35,773 nucleotides of DNA from a virus (IMGVR_UViG_3300046517_001911:1-35773); one strand, 5' to 3'. Positions 13,807 through 20,606 are shown, numbered from the stretch's first letter. Numbers and translations: made by a program. The notes: generated by a model not told the origin, from the letters alone.

Positions 13807-13830
13807 AATACAACAAGTTAATAATATCAA
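13802..13830 (-). promoter_or_regulatory. Leftward promoter for tRNA region and replication genes
   Basis: Read leftward: TTGATA (13830-13825), 17-base spacer, TATGAT (13807-13802). The -10 overlaps that of the rightward promoter and the operator-like palindrome at 13797, so one bound dimer could block both. Expected start near 13795, ahead of the structured RNA at 13767. Confidence 0.72.
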
Positions 13831-13850
13831 TGTTTATCGGAGAGTAATAA

Positions 13851-14009
13851 ATGAAAAATGATAGAAAAGTAAAAACTTTTGTTGTTAGATTTCCTAGAGA
13901 CCTTTGGTTATTTCTAAGAAAACATTCTGTGGACATAGAATGCTCAATGAACAAAATAATACTAGAGTGTATGAATTCTTATAAGGAAAAAAATGAAAAA
14001 AAACTTTAA
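13851..14009 (+). CDS. Arc-like ribbon-helix-helix DNA-binding protein (52 aa)
   Basis: VKTFVVRFPRDLWLFLRKHS is the beta strand and first helix, and MNKIILECMNSYKEK the second helix, the same layout and length as P22 Arc (53 residues, RWPREVLDLVRK...SVNSEIYQRVMESFKK). RHH proteins bind short palindromes as dimers of dimers. Alternating TFVVRF would insert into the major groove. Start follows GGAGAGTAATAA. It stands directly downstream of the double ATGATATCAT-type site, so autoregulation and control of the divergent promoters are likely. Confidence 0.88.
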   Translation: MKNDRKVKTFVVRFPRDLWLFLRKHSVDIECSMNKIILECMNSYKEKNEKKL

Positions 14010-14015
14010 ATATGT

Positions 14016-14043
14016 TTGACATCATTAAATATCATGATATCAT
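14016..14043 (+). promoter_or_regulatory. Rightward promoter with operator-like palindrome
   Basis: Consensus -35 TTGACA (14016-14021), 16-base spacer and TATCAT (14038-14043). ATGATATCAT again lies exactly over the -10 (14034-14043). It follows the RHH gene and would drive the rest of the early operon, so it is likely controlled in step with the promoter at 13778. Confidence 0.72.
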
Positions 14044-14077
14044 AGAAATATAAACAACACTTAATGGGACTGAATAT

Positions 14078-14185
14078 ATGTTTAAAGACGCTTTAAATGA
14101 TTCAAATTATCACAATAATGATACTGAATGTGAATTATGCAATGGATTTCACGGAAATAACTCTAACTGCCAAAGGAATAATTAA
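14078..14185 (+). CDS. Micro-protein with Cys pair (35 aa)
   Basis: TECELCNGFHGNNSNCQRNN carries CxxC plus His and a further Cys, enough for one zinc site. Preceded by only a weak GGGACTGA and followed two bases later by the next ATG. First gene after the promoter at 14016. Confidence 0.45.
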   Translation: MFKDALNDSNYHNNDTECELCNGFHGNNSNCQRNN

Positions 14186-14187
14186 TT

Positions 14188-14571
14188 ATGAACTTTTTAA
14201 GTCATAGAATACCATCAATATTAAGAGATAAAAATTTTGTTCACCATCTGGATTGTTTAATTTCATTCGGTAGAAAAAATTTTAAAGAAATAGAGTATGG
14301 TGAAAAAGAACATTTATCTTCATTCTTAGTTAAAAGTGTAGGTAATGATCTGTTTGATATTCTAGATATTGACGGATATGAGGATATTGATATATGCGAT
14401 ATTGATTCAGAATTGATAATATCAAAGATAGAAGATAAATTTAAAGATGATATTAATTATCTTATGCAAGAAATAATTGAAAATAATAAATATGATGAAA
14501 ATATTGAAAAAGGATTTTCTCATGTAGTAAACAGGAATAATGGTGAGTTTAATTGGGTTAAAAATTATTAA
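14188..14571 (+). CDS. Hypothetical acidic protein (127 aa)
   Basis: Strongly acidic middle (DILDIDGYEDIDICDIDSEL) and a helical C-terminus (INYLMQEIIENNKYDENIEK). The N-terminus, FLSHRIPSILRDKNFVHHLD, is amphipathic. High net negative charge recalls phage DNA-mimic or host-inhibitor proteins, but nothing specific supports that. Lies just before the first Imm5-like gene. Confidence 0.6.
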   Translation: MNFLSHRIPSILRDKNFVHHLDCLISFGRKNFKEIEYGEKEHLSSFLVKSVGNDLFDILDIDGYEDIDICDIDSELIISKIEDKFKDDINYLMQEIIENNKYDENIEKGFSHVVNRNNGEFNWVKNY

Positions 14572-14585
14572 CAAGGAATATAGAA

Positions 14586-15335
14586 ATGTTAAGTTTTCAC
14601 GGTAAGCAAGAAATTAAAGATAAGTATTTAGCTAGAGTTATAAAACATAGAGAATTAGATAATATAATTCAAGGGATTGGATGGGAGAATGGCAAAGGAT
14701 GTGCGGTGGGGTGTACTTTAGAAAATTATGATCATTCTAGATATCCAATCGAGCTTGGATTACCCGAGTGGTTAGCAAGATTAGAAGATAGAATATTCGA
14801 AGGATTTCCGAAAGAAAAAGCAATGTTTTGGCCTGAAAGATTTCTAGCATCAATTCCAGTCGGGGTATGCGTTGAAAATGTAAGACATCATTCAAGTATC
14901 AAAAGAATGGAAAGATTACTAGAAATACAAAATAAATTATTAGAAAAACATAATGAACAATATATTTTAGATACTATTAATTCAATAAAATTAGTAATTG
15001 ATTGTCATAGATTAGAGTTAAAAAATGAATATTGTGATTGGGCAAAAGCAGAATCAGCAGCAGGGTCAGCAGCAGAGTTAGCAGCACAGTCAGCAGCAGA
15101 GTCAGCATGGTCAGCAGCATGGACAGCAGAGTCAGCATGGTCAGCAGCACAGTCAGCAGCAGAGTCAGCATGGTCAGCAGCACAGTCAGCAGCAGAGTCA
15201 GCAAGGTCAGCAAGGTCAGCAGAAGACTCATTGGCAGCAGCATGGGCAGCACAGTCAGCAGCAGACTCATCATGGGCAGCAGCATGGGAAGTTGAAGCTA
15301 ATACTTTAATTGAATGTTTGAAAAATTGTGAATAA
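14586..15335 (+). CDS. Imm5-like domain protein with Ala/Ser-rich repeat tail, copy 1
   Basis: A 249-residue protein. Residues 1-145 match a widespread family annotated as putative immunity protein (Imm5-like): LSFHGKQEIKDKYLARVIKH, then GWENGKGCAVGCTLENYDHS, RYPIELGLPEWLARLEDRIF and ERFLASIPVGV. Residues about 152-235 are a low-complexity tail of SAA, SAE, SAW and SAR elements with Ser every 3-4 residues, giving a continuous helix with a small-residue stripe; then WEVEANTLIECLKNCE ends it. Family members in phages often carry such tails; function is unknown. The paralogue lies at 16147-16920 on the other side of the annealing protein gene. Confidence 0.8.
   Translation: MLSFHGKQEIKDKYLARVIKHRELDNIIQGIGWENGKGCAVGCTLENYDHSRYPIELGLPEWLARLEDRIFEGFPKEKAMFWPERFLASIPVGVCVENVRHHSSIKRMERLLEIQNKLLEKHNEQYILDTINSIKLVIDCHRLELKNEYCDWAKAESAAGSAAELAAQSAAESAWSAAWTAESAWSAAQSAAESAWSAAQSAAESARSARSAEDSLAAAWAAQSAADSSWAAAWEVEANTLIECLKNCE
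15047..15293 (+). repeat. In-frame triplet/9-mer repeat tract, copy 1
   Basis: TCAGCAGCA, GAGTCAGCA and TGGTCAGCA elements recur throughout. All units are multiples of three, so slippage changes tail length without breaking the frame. The last part is identical to the tract in the second paralogue. Confidence 0.85.
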
Positions 15336-15349
15336 TTGGAGTGAAAAAT

Positions 15350-16147
15350 ATGGATAAATCTATAGTTAATATTAATAATGATATAAATATAAGTGAAGAG
15401 TTACTTGAAAAAGTTATATTGCAAAATGATTTGGGTGGATTAACACCTTTAGAAAAAGTTCAACATGTTAAAAATGTTTGTTTAAGTTTAGGATTAAATC
15501 CAATAACAAAGCCTATACAGATTCATAAATTTCAAGGTAAAGAAGTTATGTATATGTCTAAAGATGGTGCTGAACAACTTAGGAAAATACATAATGTATC
15601 AATAATTAAATTAGAAACAGATATTTTGCGAAATGATCTTTATGTTGTTAAAGTATATGCTCAACTTACAAATGGAAGACAAGATTGCTCAACAGCAGCA
15701 GTTGGAATATTAGGACTTAAGGGAGACGCAATTGGAAATGCAATGAAGAAATGTGAGACTCAAGCAAAAAGACGAGTAACTCTTTCAATATGCGGTTTAG
15801 GTATGCTTAGTGAAGAAGAATTAGAAAATCTTCCTAAAGACAATGTAATTTTAACAAAACAAATAAAAAAAGAAATAGAAAATAATAAAACAGATGATAA
15901 GATTGATTTTGATATTGATGAAGCACTTATTAATATATCTCAATGTTCATCACAGGATGAATTAAAGAGATTAGTATCATCTTATAGTGTTTTTAAATCA
16001 GGATTAAGCAAGGTTGATATAAATAAGATAGTAGAAGCTAAAAATAAAAAACAAGAAGATTTAAAGCCAAAAGAATTACCAAATGCAGTAAGTGAATTTT
16101 TAAGAGAATATGATTCAGTTGATATAGAAACAGGGGAGATTAAATAA
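15350..16147 (+). CDS. Probable phage single-strand annealing protein (RecT/Red-beta-like superfamily)
   Basis: 265 residues from ATG 15350, with GGAG 8 bases ahead; GTG 15341 is an alternative. Key stretches: GLNPITKPIQIHKFQGKEVM, MSKDGAEQLRKIHNVSI, ALIGNAMKKCET-like (seen as GDAIGNAMKKCETQAKRRVT) and LSICGLGMLSEEE. This pattern of LNP.T.P, K.G...L...H and AKRRVTLSICGLGML is frequent in phage recombination modules and resembles Bet/RecT proteins, which anneal complementary strands. The C-terminal 80 residues are charged and variable. No partner exonuclease adjoins; the VRR-NUC at 10814 is the only nuclease seen besides terminase. It ends in a TAATG overlap with the second Imm5-like gene. Confidence 0.62.
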   Translation: MDKSIVNINNDINISEELLEKVILQNDLGGLTPLEKVQHVKNVCLSLGLNPITKPIQIHKFQGKEVMYMSKDGAEQLRKIHNVSIIKLETDILRNDLYVVKVYAQLTNGRQDCSTAAVGILGLKGDAIGNAMKKCETQAKRRVTLSICGLGMLSEEELENLPKDNVILTKQIKKEIENNKTDDKIDFDIDEALINISQCSSQDELKRLVSSYSVFKSGLSKVDINKIVEAKNKKQEDLKPKELPNAVSEFLREYDSVDIETGEIK

Positions 16148-16920
16148 TGTTAAGTTTTCACGGTAAGCAAGAAATTAAAGATAAATATCTTAATAGAGTT
16201 ATAAAACATAGAGAGCTAGATAATATAATCCAGGGAATAGGATGGGAGAATGGAAAAGGATGTGCTGTTGGGTGTACTTTAGAAAACTATAATCATTCAA
16301 GATACCCAATGGAATTAGGACTTCCGGAATGGTTAGCTAGATTAGAAGATAAAATTTTTGAAGAATTACCTAAAGAAAAAGCAATGTTGTGGCCGGAAAG
16401 ATTTTTAGATGCAATTCCAGTCGGAGTATGTGTAGAAAAAGTTAAACATATAATATCAATTAAAAGAATGGAAAGATTATTAGAAATACAAAATAAATTA
16501 TTAGAAAAACATAATGAACAATATATTGTAGATACTATTAACTCAATAAAATTAGTAATTAATTGTCATAAATTAGAATTAAATGAACAGTATTGTGATT
16601 GGTCCGCATGGGCAGCAGCAGAGTCAGCAGCAGAGTCAGCAAGGTCATTATCATGGTCAGCAAGGTCAGCAAGGTCAGCATGGGCAGCAGCAAGGTCATC
16701 AGCAGAATTAGCAGATTCAGCATGGGCAGCAGCAGAGTCAGCAGAGTCAGCAGCAGACTCATCATGGGCAGCAGCACAGTCATCAGCAAGGTCAGCAAGG
16801 TCAGCAGCAGACTCATTGGCAGCAGCATGGGCAGCACAGTCAGCAGCAGACTCATCATGGGCAGCAGCATGGGAAGTTGAAGCTAATACTTTAATTGAAT
16901 GTTTGAAAAATTGTGAATAA
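16147..16920 (+). CDS. Imm5-like domain protein with Ala/Ser-rich repeat tail, copy 2
   Basis: A 257-residue paralogue of 14586-15335. The domain (residues 1-145) differs mainly by conservative changes and many silent ones; GWENGKGCAVGCTLENYNHS and the ERFLDAIPVGV segment are kept. The tail (about 152-243) is longer and arranged differently (SAWAAAESAAESARSLSWSA and so on). The last 118 bases through the stop and 6 bases beyond are identical to copy 1, as are the first 38 bases, while the middle has diverged. This fits gene conversion at both ends. Coupled by TAATG to the annealing protein. Confidence 0.8.
   Translation: MLSFHGKQEIKDKYLNRVIKHRELDNIIQGIGWENGKGCAVGCTLENYNHSRYPMELGLPEWLARLEDKIFEELPKEKAMLWPERFLDAIPVGVCVEKVKHIISIKRMERLLEIQNKLLEKHNEQYIVDTINSIKLVINCHKLELNEQYCDWSAWAAAESAAESARSLSWSARSARSAWAAARSSAELADSAWAAAESAESAADSSWAAAQSSARSARSAADSLAAAWAAQSAADSSWAAAWEVEANTLIECLKNCE
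16602..16877 (+). repeat. In-frame triplet/9-mer repeat tract, copy 2
   Basis: Same GCAGCA/GTCAGCA elements as at 15047-15293 in another order and with TCATCA variants. Bases 16809-16926 equal 15224-15341 exactly. A likely hot spot for homologous exchange or slippage. Confidence 0.85.
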
Positions 16921-16934
16921 TTGGAGATTAAATA

Positions 16935-17234
16935 ATGCCTTGCTATACACCACCTCATTCTTGCTGCGAACATAAAGACAATGAAAGAGAAAATATATTG
17001 TGCGATGTGCTGGAATCTGTAAAAAATCTTGACAAAGAGAATACTAAAATATTTGAAAATTTAAAAGATGAAATTAAGTACTATAGGAAACAATCAGATA
17101 AAACAACTGAAATGCTTTGTAGGATTCTAAATTCGCTAGAATTTGAAACTTCAAGAATTGAAATTGATAACGACATAAAAGAATGGAAAATTAAACATGA
17201 TGAATTTGATACCAAAAGAAAGGAAAATAAATAA
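16935..17234 (+). CDS. Hypothetical Cys-start coiled-coil protein (99 aa)
   Basis: The N-terminus MPCYTPPHSCCEHKDNE has a Cys/His cluster that could hold zinc. Residues 20-95 are charged helix (ILCDVLESVKNLDKENTKIF, then EIKYYRKQSDKTTEMLCRIL) suited to a coiled coil. Its stop overlaps the next start as TAATG. Not recognised. Confidence 0.65.
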   Translation: MPCYTPPHSCCEHKDNERENILCDVLESVKNLDKENTKIFENLKDEIKYYRKQSDKTTEMLCRILNSLEFETSRIEIDNDIKEWKIKHDEFDTKRKENK

Positions 17235-17386
17235 TGAAAACAATTATATTATTAATTTTCGTCACGTATGTATTATGTTTTTTTGCTGGAACTGCTTTTT
17301 TAGTTGAGAAATATAATTGGTCATGCTATTGGTTTATTATAACTTTTATTTGTGTAGTTTGTTTTAAAGTTAAGGATTATTTATGA
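17234..17386 (+). CDS. Small two-segment membrane protein (50 aa)
   Basis: Two hydrophobic segments, KTIILLIFVTYVLCFFAGTA and WSCYWFIITFICVVCF, separated by EKYNW; the end is KVKDYL. Looks like an inner-membrane hairpin. It is in the early operon, so superinfection exclusion or membrane targeting is as likely as lysis. Coupled on both sides (TAATG, ATGA). Confidence 0.65.
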   Translation: MKTIILLIFVTYVLCFFAGTAFLVEKYNWSCYWFIITFICVVCFKVKDYL

Positions 17387-17538
17387 CAAATAAAGAAAAT
17401 ATTAGTATTACGGTTGAAGCATATAAAAAAGGTTCTAATGATGTAATTAAATTAATAATAGAATTTTTAAATAATATTAGTAAAAAACAAGAAGAAACTT
17501 TTAAAGAATTATTGTCTAATACGAATATTAAGGATTAA
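17383..17538 (+). CDS. Hypothetical helical protein (51 aa)
   Basis: Helical with a charged C-terminal half (LIIEFLNNISKKQEETFKEL). Starts in an ATGA overlap with the membrane protein. No family recognised. Confidence 0.6.
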   Translation: MTNKENISITVEAYKKGSNDVIKLIIEFLNNISKKQEETFKELLSNTNIKD

Positions 17539-17544
17539 ATATTT

Positions 17545-17835
17545 ATGATAGTTAAAGATAAACAAGAAATATTAGATAATGCTAATGATGTAAGTAATAA
17601 GTTTTTATATACTATAGAAAAACAAATAAAAAAATTCTTAAAAGATGAAGATGTTGCTTCTCAAATATATTTTCAAATATATTGCGTTAGCATACTCATG
17701 TCTAAAATATCGCTAGGAATAGAGAAGTTTTGTCAAATGTATGGAAACTTAACTCTAGACTCTAACGGAGTTATTAATTGGATAAATGAAGTAACAAAAG
17801 AAATAGTTATAGAAAACTCAAGTAAACTTCATTAA
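17545..17835 (+). CDS. Hypothetical helical protein (96 aa)
   Basis: Mostly helical: NDVSNKFLYTIEKQIKKFLK, then SQIYFQIYCVSILMSKISLG and a polar end with LTLDSNGVINWINEVTKEIV. The hydrophobic middle is shorter than a sure membrane segment. Not recognised. The RBS is weak (AAGGATTAAATATTT). Confidence 0.6.
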   Translation: MIVKDKQEILDNANDVSNKFLYTIEKQIKKFLKDEDVASQIYFQIYCVSILMSKISLGIEKFCQMYGNLTLDSNGVINWINEVTKEIVIENSSKLH

Positions 17836-17849
17836 TAACGGAGAAAGTA

Positions 17850-18026
17850 ATGCATTATTTTGATTTAGTTAAAAAACTGTATGGTAATAATGTTGTAAGT
17901 AATTGTTGTAGATATAAAATATTATTGAAGTACTGTAATAAAGATAATAGTTACTATATCTGTAAAAAATGTAGTAAACCTTGTGAAACACATCATATAG
18001 AAGACATGTCAGGAGAAGTTAAATGA
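17850..18026 (+). CDS. Zinc-binding small protein (58 aa)
   Basis: Preceded by ACGGAGAAAGTA. Cys pattern: NCCRYKILLKYC, YICKKCSKPCETHH; CKKC..PC with flanking His makes a zinc knuckle likely. ATGA overlap with the next gene. No family recognised. Confidence 0.6.
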   Translation: MHYFDLVKKLYGNNVVSNCCRYKILLKYCNKDNSYYICKKCSKPCETHHIEDMSGEVK

Positions 18027-18187
18027 GTGATAATGATTGTATAAATGAATGTAAGTCTTCAAAATTATACTCAATTTATTATCTTTTAAATAATTTGATA
18101 ACTCATAAAAATTATCAAATAGATGAAAATAGAAAAATTAGCAAAAGAATAGATGATATAGAGAAAAGATTGAATAGCCTTACTTAG
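18023..18187 (+). CDS. Hypothetical helical protein (54 aa)
   Basis: Helix-rich (SIYYLLNNLITHKNYQIDEN and ISKRIDDIEKRLNSLT). The last 20 residues have a heptad pattern, so dimerisation by coiled coil is likely. Not recognised. Confidence 0.55.
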   Translation: MSDNDCINECKSSKLYSIYYLLNNLITHKNYQIDENRKISKRIDDIEKRLNSLT

Positions 18188-18198
18188 GAGTTATTAGG

Positions 18199-18366
18199 AT
18201 GAAATTTTTAAAAGAAAACTTTACATCATTAGTAATACTAGGATTATTTTTCGTAGCATTAGGTAATTTTTCATGGAATGTGTATTTTTCACTCAAAGAT
18301 ATAAGAAAAGAAGTTCATGAAATATATAAAATTCTTGATGAAAGTAAAAAAACAGTGTTGTTTTAA
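18199..18366 (+). CDS. Small single-pass membrane protein (55 aa)
   Basis: KENFTSLVILGLFFVALGNF forms one membrane segment at residues 5-24, followed by a soluble charged helix (LKDIRKEVHEIYKILDES). A leading Lys-rich end suggests N-in orientation. Early-operon location; function unknown. Confidence 0.6.
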   Translation: MKFLKENFTSLVILGLFFVALGNFSWNVYFSLKDIRKEVHEIYKILDESKKTVLF

Positions 18367-18374
18367 TTTAGCTA

Positions 18375-18390
18375 TAGTGATATTATAATA
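18375..18390 (+). promoter_or_regulatory. Possible internal promoter
   Basis: TATAAT at 18384-18389 within TGATATTATAATATTG, in a 46-base gap that is long for this operon. A clear -35 is not seen. The TGATATTAT part recalls the operator-like sites upstream. Confidence 0.35.
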
Positions 18391-18418
18391 TTGTAAACTT
18401 AATTAAGGAGTAATGGCA

Positions 18419-18661
18419 ATGAATCACACTGAAATTTGCATATGTGGTCATCACACAAGAAGACATAATGATACAGGTATTTTTACTGGATGGGGAATGG
18501 GTCATTGTACTTTATGTAAATGTAAATATTTTGAATGCCATAAATGTATTGAAGATAGTAAAGAAATAAAAAAACAAAAAATTATCCCACAGGCCATATG
18601 TATAACATGTAATGAAATAGGAATTCATACTCATTTAATAAGGAGAATAAATAATGTTTGA
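18419..18661 (+). CDS. Zinc-binding protein with two Cys/His clusters (80 aa)
   Basis: ATG 18419 is preferred, with AAGGAG 8 bases ahead; ATG 18413 is too close to it. ICICGHHTRRHNDTG and GHCTLCKCKYFECHKC suggest one zinc ribbon, the pattern CxCGHxxxxH...C..C.C..F being common in small phage proteins; a further CITCNEIGIHTH lies near the end. Stop overlaps the next gene by 8 bases. Confidence 0.7.
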   Translation: MNHTEICICGHHTRRHNDTGIFTGWGMGHCTLCKCKYFECHKCIEDSKEIKKQKIIPQAICITCNEIGIHTHLIRRINNV

Positions 18662-18824
18662 AGAATTTAACTTTAGAAATGATCAAATTAAAATAAACTT
18701 AGAATTACTAAAAAGAATAGAAAGGATAGAAAGGCTATTCAGAATAATTCCTGGTGATAGAGAATCATTTAGCATGGGTGATCCATTACCCTTATTACAA
18801 GATCTTGGCGCAGTAATGGATTAA
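18654..18824 (+). CDS. Hypothetical protein (56 aa)
   Basis: A helix (INLELLKRIERIERLFRIIP) followed by an ordered-looking acidic/Pro end (SMGDPLPLLQDLGAVMD). RBS AAGGAGAATAAATA lies inside the previous gene. Not recognised. Confidence 0.6.
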   Translation: MFEEFNFRNDQIKINLELLKRIERIERLFRIIPGDRESFSMGDPLPLLQDLGAVMD

Positions 18825-18842
18825 CTTAACGGAGAAATAACC

Positions 18843-18980
18843 ATGGACAGAATTTTAGAACTAATCTTAGTAGCAGGAATAATCGTAATGGGAATGTATG
18901 CAATGAAAATATCTGAAGACTCTATTCAACAAGTATCTTATATGAACCAACAAATCCACATGATGTTTATTAAAAGTTAA
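18843..18980 (+). CDS. Small single-pass membrane protein (45 aa)
   Basis: RILELILVAGIIVMGMYAMK is one membrane segment, followed by a polar, Gln/Met-rich helix (SEDSIQQVSYMNQQIHMMF). RBS ACGGAGAAATAACC. Function unknown. Confidence 0.6.
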   Translation: MDRILELILVAGIIVMGMYAMKISEDSIQQVSYMNQQIHMMFIKS

Positions 18981-19032
18981 TGAGACTTAAATGGCAAAGA
19001 AATGTGCTTTAAAGACTATAAGGAATAAAATA

Positions 19033-19227
19033 ATGAAAATATTATGCAGAATATTCGGTCATAAATTGTATAAAATAGTTGAATTAACTGAAAATCCGTA
19101 TTTAGGTGATCACACACAAAATGGAAAAAAACCTTATATGCTTTTTTCAAAACATTCTATGTGCAGTCGATGTTTCTTTGATCATATACATAATACTTAC
19201 ATATTTTCCTATGGAGACTTAGAATAA
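19033..19227 (+). CDS. Small CRIFGHK-type protein with Cys pair (64 aa)
   Basis: Start 19033 is chosen: AAGGA lies 8 bases ahead and MKILCRIFGHKLYKI is the usual beginning of this small phage/prophage protein group; an upstream ATG 18991 is weaker. MCSRCFFDHIHN provides the second Cys pair, probably joining Cys5/His10 at zinc. TAATG coupling to the next gene. Function unknown. Confidence 0.7.
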   Translation: MKILCRIFGHKLYKIVELTENPYLGDHTQNGKKPYMLFSKHSMCSRCFFDHIHNTYIFSYGDLE

Positions 19228-19370
19228 TGGAACTTTTATCATGCGCAATATCAAGAGATGTAATTGAACACATATTTTTAAATGAACGTGATGCCATCCA
19301 AATGTTAGATAGTTTTGATGACCATACATCAGAAGAATTTAAAATTGAAGAATATGAGGTAATCGAATAA
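19227..19370 (+). CDS. Hypothetical acidic protein (47 aa)
   Basis: Acidic and helical (VIEHIFLNERDAIQMLDSFD), coupled through TAATG before and after. Not recognised. Confidence 0.55.
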   Translation: MELLSCAISRDVIEHIFLNERDAIQMLDSFDDHTSEEFKIEEYEVIE

Positions 19371-19774
19371 TGAACCTAGAATCACAAGTATGCAGTTTAG
19401 AATTATCAAAAAAACTTAAAGAATTAGGAGTTAAACAAGAAAGTTATTTTTGTTATGCAGGTAACATTGGTATTATACCTTCTTTACAAACTGAAAAGTT
19501 AAGAAATATTTCAGAAATTTGGAATACTGCTGAAAAATATATTTTTTCAGCCTTTACCGCCTCAGAACTTTTAGAATTATTGCCTAAACAATTTAAAATT
19601 GATGGTACAGTTTTAGAGCTGCACATAAATTTTGATACAAAAGGAGGATCATATATTTATTATATTGCTGAAGGAGAATATGTTGAACATGAATTTAAAG
19701 ATGATAAATCATTATTAAATTCATTAGCAAAAATGCTAATATACCTACTAGAAAACAAATTATTGGAGATTTAA
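19370..19774 (+). CDS. Conserved phage protein, paralogue 1 (134 aa)
   Basis: LESQVCSLELSKKLKELGVK, QESYF at the start; FTASELLELLP in the middle; and SLAKMLIYLLENKLLEI at the end. These three blocks are typical of a very common phage family of unknown role found in early regions. A second copy is at 20824-21240. The variable centre differs in length and content. A helical N-terminal motif plus C-terminal helix suggests a compact mixed fold. Confidence 0.8.
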   Translation: MNLESQVCSLELSKKLKELGVKQESYFCYAGNIGIIPSLQTEKLRNISEIWNTAEKYIFSAFTASELLELLPKQFKIDGTVLELHINFDTKGGSYIYYIAEGEYVEHEFKDDKSLLNSLAKMLIYLLENKLLEI

Positions 19775-19775
19775 T

Positions 19776-19859
19776 ATGGAAAGAACCTGTGAGAATTGCG
19801 ACATAGAATTATGGATAGACGAAGAAAAGTTATGTGAATTTTGCGAAGAAGAGATATAA
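19776..19859 (+). CDS. 27-residue zinc-knuckle peptide
   Basis: RTCENCDIELWIDEEKLCEF then CEEEI: two CxxC pairs 14 residues apart, the minimum for a zinc ribbon. RBS TTGGAGATTTAAT. A complete zinc site in a protein this small is the main argument that it is real. Confidence 0.5.
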   Translation: MERTCENCDIELWIDEEKLCEFCEEEI

Positions 19860-19870
19860 GAGGTTAAATT

Positions 19871-20083
19871 ATGTGGATAGAAGCAACCGACGAAACCAAA
19901 CGAAAAGTACTAATTAACCTAGACAACGTAACCCAGATAACCGACTCCGGAGAAGAAACAGAACATCAAAACTACATATTCTTTTTCTCAATACTCATTA
20001 ATTGTTACTGGGTATTTGATTCAAAAGAAGAAAAGGACGAAACATATAGATGGATTAAACGATTATTGGAAGTACCACAATGA
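19871..20083 (+). CDS. Hypothetical protein (70 aa)
   Basis: Beta-type sequence (MWIEATDETKRKVLINLDNV, NYIFFFSILINCYWVF) and a C-terminal helix (ETYRWIKRLLEV). The pattern resembles small SH3-like or FlbD-like folds in outline only. RBS AGAGGTTAAATT. The start of the YopX gene overlaps its end. Confidence 0.6.
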   Translation: MWIEATDETKRKVLINLDNVTQITDSGEETEHQNYIFFFSILINCYWVFDSKEEKDETYRWIKRLLEVPQ

Positions 20084-20454
20084 GAGAAATTAAATTTAGA
20101 ATCTGGAACAAAACATTAAAGAAATACATTTATTCTGAAGAATTTGAAGGAAACCAAACATTAAGTCTACATTTCTTCTTTAAATTCATTGAAGACATGA
20201 AAGATTGTGGTAATGAATTTGGAATACTAGAACAATATTCCAATCTAATAGATAAAAATCATGATGAAATATATGAAGGAGATATAGTTAAAATTACTGA
20301 ATTTTCTCCACCAGATTATAAACATGAATCATCAATATTTATCACAATTATGGAGATGGATGCATATCATTTAAACTTAATAGATAGATCATTTGTAGAA
20401 ACAGAAATAATCGGTAATATACATGAAAACCCAGAATTATTGGAGAATGAATAA
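20080..20454 (+). CDS. YopX family protein
   Basis: 124 residues beginning MREIKFRIWNKTLKKYIYSE, with EQYSNLIDKNHDEIYEGDIV in the middle and EIIGNIHENPELLE at the end: the full set of YopX signatures. YopX proteins are common in phages and prophages; the biochemical role is not established. Length is normal for the family. Coupled before (ATGA) and after (TAATG-like). Confidence 0.92.
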   Translation: MREIKFRIWNKTLKKYIYSEEFEGNQTLSLHFFFKFIEDMKDCGNEFGILEQYSNLIDKNHDEIYEGDIVKITEFSPPDYKHESSIFITIMEMDAYHLNLIDRSFVETEIIGNIHENPELLENE

Positions 20455-20606
20455 TGAATTTTAATTTACCAAAACATGTAGGATGTTACATAATTAATAA
20501 TGAACTAAATTTTTGTTTTTACAAAAAACCTAATATTTTTCACAGATTTATGACAAAAATATTGCTAGGATGGAAATGGAAATGCTACAAGGAGGAAAAC
20601 AAATGA
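20454..20606 (+). CDS. Hypothetical small basic protein (50 aa)
   Basis: Begins NFNLPKHVGCYIINNELNF and ends KPNIFHRFMTKILLGWKWKC. The last part, KP...RF...LLGWKW, occurs in many tiny phage proteins of unknown role. Its end contains the AAGGAGG that serves the next gene, and it ends as ATGA. Confidence 0.6.
   Translation: MNFNLPKHVGCYIINNELNFCFYKKPNIFHRFMTKILLGWKWKCYKEENK

Noticed and set aside
14977-15285. Leu-rich open frame antisense to the first repeat tail, and Ser/Val-rich frame at 15038-15295
   Set aside because: Both are shadows of the SAA/SAE repeat read in other frames; no ribosome-binding site and the same artefact occurs over the second tract.
15047-16877. CRISPR array
   Set aside because: Repeats are coding, contiguous and without unique spacers; no cas genes.
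16559-16973. Antisense Leu-rich and Asp/Ala-rich frames over the second repeat tail
   Set aside because: Same low-complexity artefact as in the first paralogue.
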